Source: Geodermatophilus telluris
Lineage (GTDB): Bacteria > Actinomycetota > Actinomycetes > Mycobacteriales > Geodermatophilaceae
Direction of reading: 5' to 3'
DNA: 64,000 bases
Assembly: GCF_900102745.1 (NCBI RefSeq)
Contig: NZ_FMZF01000002.1
Location: 434,001-498,000 of the forward strand
The notes under the pieces were generated by a model that searched no databases, was not told where the DNA came from, and saw nothing but the letters and a program-made list of their open reading frames with translations. The position numbers and the translations under genes are program-made. Positions 19,378-26,385 of this stretch are shown in pieces (position 1 is the stretch's first letter; each line of letters starts with the position of its first letter).

Positions 19378-20217
19378 ATGAGCGCCCCGGCGCCCGAACG
19401 CGTCCCCGGGGGAGGGGGCCTCGCGCCGGCCCTCGCCGCCGTCCGCGCCCGGTCCGGGCTGGTGGCCGCGCTGTTCGTCCTCGCCGGCGTCGGCTGGTGG
19501 TGGACCGTGCGCCGGATGGAGGGCATGGACGGGGGCCCGTGGACCGCCCTGGGGACGCTGGGCTGGTTCCTCTCGGTCTGGGTCGTGATGACGGCCGCGA
19601 TGATGTTCCCGTCGGTCGCGCCGACGGTCGCGCTGTACTCCCGGATGACCCGGCGGCGCTCGCCGCTGTCGCCCCCGCTGTTCGTCGCCGGCTACCTGCT
19701 CGCGTGGACGGCGGCGGGGCTGCTCGCCTTCGCGCTGCTGACGATCGTGACCCGGGCCGCCGGCGACGTGCTCGCCTGGGACCGCGCGGGCCGGTGGGTG
19801 GCCGGCGCGACCCTCCTCGTCGCGGCGGTCTACGAGCTGACCCCGCTCAAGGACGTCTGTCTCGGCCGGTGCCGCAGCCCGCTGGGGTACCTCCTCGGGT
19901 CGTGGCGCGAGGGCCGGTGGGGTGCCCTGCGGATGGGTGCGGGCCACGGCGCCTGGTGCGTGGGCTGCTGCTGGGCGCTGATGGCGGCCCTGTTCGCGCT
20001 GGGCGTCATGAGCGTCGTCTGGATGGCCGTCGTCGCCGCGCTCATCGCCGTGGAGAAGACGCTGCCGTGGCGGCGCGTGGCCACCTGGGGGACGACGGCC
20101 GTGCTCCTCACCCTGGGCCTGCTCGTGCTGACCGCGCCGCAGGCGGTCCCGGCCCTGACCGTCCCCGGTGCCGACGGGACGGGCGGGATGGAGCCGATGG
20201 GGGCCGCGCCGCCGTGA
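19378..20217 (+). CDS. DUF2182 integral membrane protein
   Basis: A 279-residue membrane protein with about seven hydrophobic segments. It carries the family motifs RRMEGMDGG near the first helix, WVVMTAAMMFPSVAPTVALY, and a Cys-rich GAWCVGCCWALMAALFALGV. The Met/Cys/His-rich helices match the description predicted metal-binding membrane protein. It directly follows the DUF1326 gene. It is the last core gene before the accessory island: the left att-like repeat begins 48 bases after its stop. Confidence 0.87.
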   Translation: MSAPAPERVPGGGGLAPALAAVRARSGLVAALFVLAGVGWWWTVRRMEGMDGGPWTALGTLGWFLSVWVVMTAAMMFPSVAPTVALYSRMTRRRSPLSPPLFVAGYLLAWTAAGLLAFALLTIVTRAAGDVLAWDRAGRWVAGATLLVAAVYELTPLKDVCLGRCRSPLGYLLGSWREGRWGALRMGAGHGAWCVGCCWALMAALFALGVMSVVWMAVVAALIAVEKTLPWRRVATWGTTAVLLTLGLLVLTAPQAVPALTVPGADGTGGMEPMGAAPP

Positions 20218-20254
20218 CCCCCGGCGCCGCGGGAGTCGGCCCCGGCGGTGTCCC

Positions 20255-20260
20255 TAGACT
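20255..20260 (+). promoter_or_regulatory. Orphaned -10 element, possible original tRNA-Thr promoter
   Basis: TAGACT lies 26 bases before the partial tRNA-Thr start (GCCGGCGTGG, 20287-20296) in the left repeat. That is the spacing expected for a tRNA promoter. The matching position left of the intact tRNA at 31640 has no TAGACT. The -35 is weak. Confidence 0.35.
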
Positions 20261-20264
20261 CGTC

Positions 20265-20296
20265 CCGGGACGTGTTCCCGTGTCCCGCCGGCGTGG
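20265..20296 (+). repeat. Left att-like repeat of the island
   Basis: 32 bases match 31618-31649 at 27 positions (mismatches at positions 8, 16, 19, 20 and 21). The right end of the repeat is GCCGGCGTGG, the first ten bases of the tRNA-Thr gene. The following bases do not continue as tRNA. GTTCCC (20274-20279) and GGGAAC (20302-20307) form an inverted pair around the core. Confidence 0.6.
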
Positions 20297-20431
20297 GGTA
20301 TGGGAACAACTGCGTTCACCTGCGTCTTTTCGGGATCCGCTGGTGGTTGCCCTGTCCCGTTCGGGGACGCGAAGTAGCCGATCTCGGAATGCGGCTGGGC
20401 CTCTTCTGGAACGTCCCCGCCGCAGCCGGTC

Positions 20432-20752
20432 CTACTCCTCGACGGTGACCCCTTCCGCTGCCAGCCGTGCCCGGGCAGTCTGCGCGCGCTCCCGCGCTGT
20501 CTCCGCAAGACGCCGCTCGTTGGCCGCTCGCCGAGCCATTCCGGCGGACCTCACCTCGTCCAGCTCGCCAAGCGCTGCCTGCGCCAGCACGTCGGCCGTG
20601 GAGTCGTGGAAGACAGCCGCGCGCTCGTGCGCCGCGATGGCCTCCCATTCGCGCGCGACAGCACGGTCGAACGCACGCTGCTGGCGCTCGGCACCCTCGT
20701 CCAGGTCGCGCACGCACCCAGTGTGCCGGGTAAGCAGCAGGAACGAAGGCAC
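20432..20752 (-). CDS. Small coiled-coil protein
   Basis: Up to 106 residues from GTG 20752, or 93 residues from GTG 20713 (VRDLDEGAERQQRAF). Neither has a strong ribosome-binding site. The body is a continuous charged helix rich in Ala/Arg/Glu (AREWEAIAAHERAAVFHD, then ANERRLAETARERAQTARA), consistent with a coiled coil. Small charged proteins of this kind are common in actinobacterial accessory regions, but I assign no function. It is the last minus-strand gene before the left repeat and may be read with the cluster upstream. Confidence 0.5.
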   Translation of the reverse strand: MPSFLLLTRHTGCVRDLDEGAERQQRAFDRAVAREWEAIAAHERAAVFHDSTADVLAQAALGELDEVRSAGMARRAANERRLAETARERAQTARARLAAEGVTVEE

Positions 20753-20976
20753 CTCGGCCTCGAACTGTCACCGGCGACCGGCCCGCCTCCGTAGCCGGCC
20801 ACCTGTTCCATGCGGGCGGGCGCCACGTCACCGCCGCCGGTGAGTTCGCAGTCCCAGACCCGCACACCGGGCGCGTGCCGCGCTTCAGGGACAGCGGCAT
20901 GCCGCTTACCCGGGACCCGATCTCCCGGGACTCCACGGATGCCACGGGGACTTCCAGCATGCCGTGGGGCGGTCGA
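20753..20976. other. Hairpin-rich non-coding stretch downstream of the recombinase-like gene
   Basis: No gene seen. It holds a 14-bp perfect palindrome AGCGGCATGCCGCT (20893-20906), CCCGGGA/TCCCGGG arms (20909-20915 and 20923-20929) and CCACGG/CCGTGG (20942-20947 and 20962-20967). These could terminate minus-strand transcription or mark an element end. I could not match them to a mirror copy elsewhere in the island. Confidence 0.4.
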
Positions 20977-22101
20977 TCAGCGGCAGCGCGGAGACCTGCG
21001 GTCGGCGGCACGGATCATCTGTCGGTGGAGTTCGAGGGGGTCGATGCCGGCGATAGCGGCGGCGTGGATGAGGCTGGCGAACTCGGTGACGTGGCGGGCG
21101 GCGGCCCACAGTCGCAGCGACCCGGCGGAGAAGCCGAGCTCGCGGTTGAGGTCCGCGATCTCGACGGCCTTGCCGATCTGCTGGTCGGCAGCGATCCGGG
21201 CACTGTCGCTGTCGAGGGCTTTGCCACCGGTGTAGATGACTGATTGGCCCGATGCGACGCGGGAGGCGTTGCCGGGCTTGTCCTTCGCCTTGCGCTCGGT
21301 CCGCCAGTCGGTCAGCGCCTCGGCGGCCCACGGGTCGAGCGCGACGGTGCGGGGGGCGATGCGGTGCAGCGTGGGGCCGGTGACGGCGAGCTGCCCGGGG
21401 AGGCTCATCTGCGGGGTCGCGTCCGTCTGGACGTGCGCCCAGAGGACTTGAGCGGCCTCGGCGGCGGTGGCCGAGGACGAGCAGATGGCGACGGCGGCGG
21501 CGGGCAGTTGCTGCGTCCGGGAGGTCACGGCCAGGCGGGTGGCGAGTCGCAGGATCAGCATCTCGTCGTGGGTGGCGGTCCTGATCGCGACCAGGTCGGC
21601 ATCGGCCTTGCGGGTCCTGGTCTGCTGCGCGTTGCCGCGGCGGCGGCCGCGCTCGTCGGTGCGGATCTCACCGCGGACGGGGTCGATGCCCGCGGCCGGG
21701 CTGACGTCATCGAACAGACCGGCGTCGTAGAGCGCCAGGTAGGCGCCGTGGACGACGTTCTTGCGCAGCCGGCACACCTCTCCGGCAGCGCGGCCGGAGG
21801 CGTGGATGAACTCGGTGATGAGCTCGGTGGGCACGTCGTGCCAGGTGGTAGCGCCGGCGGCGGTCGCGGTGGTGCTGAACGCGACGAGGACGCCGAGCAT
21901 GTTCGCGGTGGTGTCTGGGTCGGGGCTGACCTGCTGCCAGATGTCGGCGATGACGGGCAGGGTCGCGGTCAGGTCGCCGGTCATCTCGGCGGAGACGTCG
22001 ACGGCCTGGTCGAGGTCCGCCAGGAACAGCGGGGCGATGGTCGGGTCGGTGCGACGCAGGATGCGGGTGTAGTCGTAGCGGTCGGTGGTGGGCTGCAGCA
22101 C
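20977..22101 (-). CDS. Tyrosine-recombinase-like protein lacking catalytic residues (partner of first DDE gene)
   Basis: 374 residues from GTG 22101. The layout resembles a phage-integrase fold. A helical core-binding-like N-domain (VCRLRKNVVHGAYLALYDAG) is followed by a C-domain that begins near DADLVAIRTATHDEMLILRL and ends in SAGSLRLWAAARHVTEF. The SLR segment matches the second catalytic arginine region (HxLRH in active enzymes). The first arginine, the LGH box and the tyrosine are absent: the end reads AAIAGIDPLELHRQM. The protein at 26382-27401 shows the same layout. I infer a DNA-binding accessory protein rather than an active recombinase. It lies 75 bases downstream of the DDE gene, with a hairpin covering its ribosome-binding site. 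Confidence 0.55.
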   Translation of the reverse strand: MLQPTTDRYDYTRILRRTDPTIAPLFLADLDQAVDVSAEMTGDLTATLPVIADIWQQVSPDPDTTANMLGVLVAFSTTATAAGATTWHDVPTELITEFIHASGRAAGEVCRLRKNVVHGAYLALYDAGLFDDVSPAAGIDPVRGEIRTDERGRRRGNAQQTRTRKADADLVAIRTATHDEMLILRLATRLAVTSRTQQLPAAAVAICSSSATAAEAAQVLWAHVQTDATPQMSLPGQLAVTGPTLHRIAPRTVALDPWAAEALTDWRTERKAKDKPGNASRVASGQSVIYTGGKALDSDSARIAADQQIGKAVEIADLNRELGFSAGSLRLWAAARHVTEFASLIHAAAIAGIDPLELHRQMIRAADRRSPRCR

Positions 22102-22102
22102 G

Positions 22103-22156
22103 AGGGGCTCCGGTCGGTGGTCGCGGTGTGAACGCGGTGCACCGTCCGGAGCCCCT
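22103..22156 (-). promoter_or_regulatory. Hairpin that can sequester the ribosome-binding site of the 22101 gene
   Basis: In the minus-strand transcript, AGGGGCTCCGG (complement of 22146-22156) can pair perfectly with CCGGAGCCCCT (complement of 22103-22113). The second arm contains the GGAG ribosome-binding site and ends one base before the GTG. The loop is 32 bases. It could also act as a weak terminator after the DDE gene. Confidence 0.5.
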
Positions 22157-22176
22157 GTGGCGTTGTCAGTCGCCGG

Positions 22177-23943
22177 TCAGGCGGCGAGCAGCTCCTCCTT
22201 GACTGAGGTCGAGTTGATGCTCGAGATGGTCGCGGGGAGGTCGGCCAGCTCGCGCGCGAGGTCGGCGGCGGCCGCGGGGTGCCGGTAGGCCAGGTGGGCC
22301 CAGGCCTCGGTGTTGTGCAGCAGGGCGGAGAAGACCAGGTCGAGCAGCTGCGCCTCGCGGCCCCAGCTGGCGTGCCGGTCCTTGACGTAGAACCGCTTCT
22401 CCAGCCAGCCGAAGAAGCTCTCGATCTGGTTGCGCTTACCGAAGGTCAGGCAGTACTTCTCGAACAGCGCCTCGGGGATGACGCGCACGTTGGCGATCAT
22501 CGACCGCCAGGGCACCCGCCCGTCCTTGACCGGCTTGGTCCAGCGCAGCTCGAGGGTGACCGTGAAGTCGCCGCCGTGCGCGCAGCTGCCGGTGAGGGTG
22601 AGCAGCAGGTAGTACCTGCCGTCGGTGTCGCGCCGCCGCCCCACACCGGTCGGCGTGAGCATGCCGAGCTTGCGGACCCGGCTGCCGCGCGTAGCCGGGA
22701 GGTCGGTCTCGTAGACGGCGCCGTCGTCGGCGACCAGGTGGTGGTCGTGAGCCACGCCGTCGACCTCGTGGCAGACGGTGTCCAGCGGGGTGTCGTAGGT
22801 GAGCTTGGCCTGGTCCTTCTTGACCCCGTAGCGCCGGATGGTGGTGCCGGTGAGGTGCGCGTTGGCCGGGTCGGCCTGCGCCTCGCCCTTGTTCCGGGCG
22901 CGGGCGGACTGGGGGTTCACGACGTAGACGCCGAACTCGGAGACGAGGTCCTGGTACATGCCCGGCTTGCCGACTCCGTCGATCGTCAGCACCGGGAACA
23001 CATGGCCGGCGCGGCTGTAGATGCCGCGCAGGACGCGCATGGCGACCGGGTCCTCGCCCTCGCCCGGGTCGCCGATGTCGAGGCCGAGGACGACACGGGT
23101 GTAGGTGTCGAGGCCCTTCGTGGTGGCGACGACGTTGTACAGACCGTGCTTGGCGCCGTGCTCCTTGCCGCGGGCGTCGGTCACGTCGTGGTGCACGCGG
23201 GGCCGGCCCTTCTTCGCGCGGCTGCCGGTCACCTGCAGGACGGGGTTCCCATCCGTGTCGCGGACGACCTCACCGTTGTCGTCGACGACCTGCTCCTGGC
23301 GCACGTCGGAGGGGGCGTTGAGGACGGTGCCGTCGATGGCGACGATGTCCCACACCGCAGGGTCGATGAGCTCCCGGGGCACGTCGCCGCCTTCGGCGGC
23401 GCGCACCGCCAGGGCCAGCGGGATGGAGATGTCGGTGAGCCGGCCGACGAGGTCCGGCAGCGGGCTGGTCTTCTTCTCGGGGAAGAAGCGGCGCTTGCGC
23501 CACTTGCGGTAGCTGTAGCTGCCACCGGGGATCTCGCCGTTGGGCAGGGCGTCGGGCAGCAGGACGCGGTGCTCGAACCAGAACTCCTTGCGGATCTCGG
23601 TCCACACCTGCGGCAGCTCCTGATCGAGCTGCTCGTTGCTGGCCAGTTCGCGCATCGCGCAGCCGTAGAACACCCAGTACAGGTCGGGCAGGGGCGTGGG
23701 ACGGCCACCACGGGCCCGGGGCAGCGCGGCGGTGAACGCCGGCAGCAGGGGGCTCCGGATGAGGGTGCGGAACACGACGAGGTTGGCGGTGGCGCCGCCG
23801 CGGCCCTCCTTCTTCCGGCGCGGGCCGGCCAGGGGCAGGGCGATCAGCGCGGGCCGGTCGTCGATCAGGAACGGGGTCGCCGGGCTGTTGGCCGTGAACT
23901 GCGCCTGGTAGCCGCTGGCCGCGGGCTTGGTGGGGCGGTGCAT
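22177..23943 (-). CDS. IS4-superfamily DDE transposase-like protein (first copy)
   Basis: 588 residues from ATG 23943, chosen for the GAAGGA ribosome-binding site just upstream. The RNase H-like catalytic core shows Asp204 in VAIDGTVLNAP and Asp322 in VLTIDGVGKPGMYQDLVSEF. Glu508 lies in GKRNQIESFFGWLEKRF, giving the R-x3-E part of the IS4 YREK signature with Lys516 close to the expected place. All three acids are present, so catalysis is possible. It aligns along its length with the protein at 24916-26385. The C-terminus ends KEELLAA, resembling a ClpX-type degron. It is much longer than most IS4 transposases and sits among accessory genes rather than as a lone insertion sequence. Confidence 0.75.
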   Translation of the reverse strand: MHRPTKPAASGYQAQFTANSPATPFLIDDRPALIALPLAGPRRKKEGRGGATANLVVFRTLIRSPLLPAFTAALPRARGGRPTPLPDLYWVFYGCAMRELASNEQLDQELPQVWTEIRKEFWFEHRVLLPDALPNGEIPGGSYSYRKWRKRRFFPEKKTSPLPDLVGRLTDISIPLALAVRAAEGGDVPRELIDPAVWDIVAIDGTVLNAPSDVRQEQVVDDNGEVVRDTDGNPVLQVTGSRAKKGRPRVHHDVTDARGKEHGAKHGLYNVVATTKGLDTYTRVVLGLDIGDPGEGEDPVAMRVLRGIYSRAGHVFPVLTIDGVGKPGMYQDLVSEFGVYVVNPQSARARNKGEAQADPANAHLTGTTIRRYGVKKDQAKLTYDTPLDTVCHEVDGVAHDHHLVADDGAVYETDLPATRGSRVRKLGMLTPTGVGRRRDTDGRYYLLLTLTGSCAHGGDFTVTLELRWTKPVKDGRVPWRSMIANVRVIPEALFEKYCLTFGKRNQIESFFGWLEKRFYVKDRHASWGREAQLLDLVFSALLHNTEAWAHLAYRHPAAAADLARELADLPATISSINSTSVKEELLAA

Positions 23944-24043
23944 CGGGTGGTCCTTCGGGGGACGTCGGGTTGGGACGTCCGGGGACCGTTCGAGCCGGAC
24001 ACCGCATCGGCAGTCGCCCGCAAGGTCGGGCGAGGCCAGATGG

Positions 24044-24076
24044 CGACGAGCCCCGGCGGGTGGCCGGGGCTCGTCG
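24044..24076 (-). terminator. Terminator after the small-gene operon
   Basis: CGACGAGCCCCGG (24044-24056) and CCGGGGCTCGTCG (24064-24076) form a perfect 13-bp stem with a 7-base loop. It lies 16 bases past the stop of the minus-strand gene at 24092. It would separate the 27.4-24.1 kb operon from the DDE gene that starts at 23943. Confidence 0.75.
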
Positions 24077-24091
24077 TGGTGGGGGTTGCGG

Positions 24092-24403
24092 TCAGGCCGC
24101 AGCGGGCGGTGCGGTGCTGCTCCGGGCCGCGGCGCGGCAGATCCCGCAGGCATCCGGCCGGGGGGTGTCGGTGGCGTGCAGCCGGCCGGCGTCGGAGCGG
24201 ATCCAGTCCGGGTAGTGCTGCTGCCAGGTGACGGGGAAGCGGGCGCGCAGCAGTTCTTCGACCAGGTGGGTGGCGCGGGCCAGGACGTCGGCGCCGGGCA
24301 GGTCGTGGGCGAGGTGCTCGATCGCGGCGGCGGCGAGTTCCTCGCGGTGTTCCAGCAGCTGGCGGCGGAGCAGCCGGTGCGCGGGCTGGAGCGGTGTGGG
24401 CAT
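24092..24403 (-). CDS. Small helical protein of the DDE/recombinase-like cluster
   Basis: 103 residues from ATG 24403, with GGAGGT 6 bases upstream, a convincing start. The N-terminal two-thirds is helical (RLLRRQLLEHREELAAAAIE, then ATHLVEELLRARFPVTWQQH). Near the end is a CGICRAA pair of cysteines that could help bind metal. I recognise no family. It follows the gene at 24511 by 107 bases and is closed by a strong hairpin, so it is probably the last gene of the operon that begins at 27401. Confidence 0.65.
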   Translation of the reverse strand: MPTPLQPAHRLLRRQLLEHREELAAAAIEHLAHDLPGADVLARATHLVEELLRARFPVTWQQHYPDWIRSDAGRLHATDTPRPDACGICRAAARSSTAPPAAA

Positions 24404-24510
24404 GAGTACCTCCGTTGGGCGGCGCGGGGACCGGCGGATGTGCCGGGGGCGCGGAGCGGTCGTCCGCTCGGTCGGGCACCGTTGCGGCAGGGGATGGGAC
24501 GGCAAGTGCG

Positions 24511-24876
24511 TCAGTCCCAGTCGTGCAGCGCGCCGGAGGTGGCCAGCCGGGCGAGCCGGCGGCCGGCCCGGTCGGCCTGGCTGCGGACCGCGGCCATCAA
24601 CGCGCCGTACTCCCGGGCGCAGGGGATGCCGCGGGTCAGGTCACCGGCGCAGTCCGGGCAGGTGACGGGCGTGCCGTCGAGGGCCAACACCAGCAGCAGG
24701 TAGCGCACCCGGGCCTCGGCGGCCTCGACCACCGTGGTGGGCCGGCAGCCCAGTCCGGCGACCGCATCGGTGGCGTCGGGGTGCAGGCGGGCGGCGAGCA
24801 GGCGCACCGCGGCGGCGTCGGGGAGCCGGTGGAGCTGCTCGGTGGGGCGGGGGGTGTGGGCGCTGTTGGCGGGCAT
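24511..24876 (-). CDS. Small cysteine-containing protein, possible zinc knuckle
   Basis: 121 residues from ATG 24876 with GGAAGGA upstream. A helical N-terminal half (AAAVRLLAARLHPDATDAVA, then VVEAAEARVRYLLLVLAL) is followed by VTCPDCAGDLTRGIPCARE, a C-x2-C-x8-C arrangement suggestive of a zinc site. A basic helix follows (SQADRAGRRLARLAT). It begins 39 bases after the stop of the second DDE gene. I infer a DNA- or protein-binding accessory factor of the cluster. Confidence 0.65.
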   Translation of the reverse strand: MPANSAHTPRPTEQLHRLPDAAAVRLLAARLHPDATDAVAGLGCRPTTVVEAAEARVRYLLLVLALDGTPVTCPDCAGDLTRGIPCAREYGALMAAVRSQADRAGRRLARLATSGALHDWD

Positions 24877-24915
24877 GGGCGGTCCTTCCGACGGGGTGGG
24901 CGTGGGACGGGGGGT

Positions 24916-26385
24916 TCAGGCGGCGAGCCGGAGGGGTGCCGCTGAGTTGGCCGCCGCTGCGGCGTGGTGCGCGGTGAGGGCGTTGGTGAGCAGCCCGAAG
25001 CACAGAAAGTCCAGGAGCTGCCGACGGCCGCCGAGGCTGGCCGCGCGGTCGACGAGCAACGTCCGCTTGAAGCCGGAGTTGTGGGACTCGCTGTCGCTGC
25101 GCAGCGGGAACAGGTTCTTGAAGTCGTCCTCGCCCTCGGCAATCAGCCGGACGGCGTCCGGGCGGCCGGTGTCGCCCTCGTGCTGCGGGTGCGGGGTGAT
25201 CCAGGCGAGGAACTCACCCGCCGGGCAGGGGACGGTGTAGCCGGCGGTGAAGTGGTAGCGGCCGTTCTTGCGCCGCGGTCGCTTGACCTGCCTGCGCACC
25301 AGCCGGGCGAGCACCACCGGGGCGCCCTCAGCGTCCAGGCCGACCTCGCTGACCGCGCCGTCCACCGCGGCCAGGGTGTGCGTGCACGGCCCGCTCGCGG
25401 TGTCGTGCTCCCAGGTGCCGAGGGCGTACCAGCGGGGGTTGCCCTCGGCCGGGGTGGTGCGCCGGCGGCCGGGGGAGCGGGAGGTGGAGTGCACCTTGTT
25501 GATCACCACGACGCCGCAGGTCTCCATGACGTCGTTGATGTGCCGTCCCCGCCAGGCGCCGTCGTAGACGGCCGCCTGGATGCCGGAGCCGGCGACGTCG
25601 TGCACCCGCTTGAACAGCGCCACGGCGGTCTCGGCCTCGGCGCCGGGGCGGGGCACCCGGTCGACGGCGAGCACGATCCGCTGGTGCGGACCGTCGCCGC
25701 GCGCGTACAGCCCGACGAAGTTCTGCCCGTGGACCGGGCCGGTGTGGCCGTGGTGCTCGGCGCTGTCCGGGTCGTGCCGCTTGCGCGGGGCGTCGATCTC
25801 GTTGCCGGCGGCGTCGAGGTAGACGGTGCGGGTGCTGCCGTCCTCCTCCTTGACGCGCTTGGCCGCCGGCGGGCGGTAAAGGGGCGAGACGACCGTTCCA
25901 TCTCCATAGACGACGCGGCTGCGGTGCGGGTGGCAGAGCGACCCGGGGCCGTCGGCGCGCAGCAGCCCGGCGTCCTGGGCCTGAGCGACGGCGAGCTCGG
26001 TGAACTCCTCGCACAGGTCCTCGAGCACCTCCGGAGCGGTGAACCGCCGATTGCGGGCGTATTTGTAGGCGTCCCAGCCCGGTGCCCGCCGGGGCGGCGC
26101 CGGGATCTCCAGGTCGGGCCGCTCGCGGCGCATCTGCTCGACGGTGTCGACGATGACCGACCACGAGTCCGCCTGAGCGAGCTCGATCTCCACCCGGGCG
26201 CCGGACCGGAAGACCCGCGCCAGGACCCCGTACGCGAGCAGCAGGTACGGCGGGAACTCGGCGGGCCGGCCGACCGGCCGCCGCTCCACCAGCGCCCCGA
26301 GCTGGTAGAGCGCGGGCAGCCGGAACACCGCCCGGACCTGCTCCATCGTGGTCAGCCCCGTGCTGCGGGCCCTGCGGCGGCTCAT
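24916..26385 (-). CDS. IS4-superfamily DDE transposase-like protein (second copy)
   Basis: 489 residues. ATG 26385 overlaps the stop of the upstream recombinase-like gene (ATGA), so the two are translationally coupled. The catalytic acids are Asp162 in VVYGDGTVV, Asp275 in AAVYDGAWRGRHINDVM and Glu433 in RSDSESHNSGFK. The last segment gives an exact R-x3-E-x6-K spacing (Arg429, Glu433, Lys440), the IS4-type hallmark. It aligns with the protein at 22177-23943: RIVLAVDRV with RVVLGLDIG, and RRQLLDFLCFGLLTNA with EAQLLDLVFSALLHNT. It too ends in LAA (APLRLAA). Whether it transposes DNA or has been adapted to another job cannot be told from sequence. Confidence 0.75.
   Translation of the reverse strand: MSRRRARSTGLTTMEQVRAVFRLPALYQLGALVERRPVGRPAEFPPYLLLAYGVLARVFRSGARVEIELAQADSWSVIVDTVEQMRRERPDLEIPAPPRRAPGWDAYKYARNRRFTAPEVLEDLCEEFTELAVAQAQDAGLLRADGPGSLCHPHRSRVVYGDGTVVSPLYRPPAAKRVKEEDGSTRTVYLDAAGNEIDAPRKRHDPDSAEHHGHTGPVHGQNFVGLYARGDGPHQRIVLAVDRVPRPGAEAETAVALFKRVHDVAGSGIQAAVYDGAWRGRHINDVMETCGVVVINKVHSTSRSPGRRRTTPAEGNPRWYALGTWEHDTASGPCTHTLAAVDGAVSEVGLDAEGAPVVLARLVRRQVKRPRRKNGRYHFTAGYTVPCPAGEFLAWITPHPQHEGDTGRPDAVRLIAEGEDDFKNLFPLRSDSESHNSGFKRTLLVDRAASLGGRRQLLDFLCFGLLTNALTAHHAAAAANSAAPLRLAA

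Noticed and set aside
20287..20360. Possible second tRNA copy at the left island end
   Set aside because: Only the first ten bases match tRNA-Thr; no anticodon or T-arm follows.
22177..26385. DDE genes as two simple insertion sequences
   Set aside because: I saw no terminal inverted repeats or target duplications around either gene alone, and both are embedded with coupled or closely spaced accessory genes. This remains the null hypothesis.
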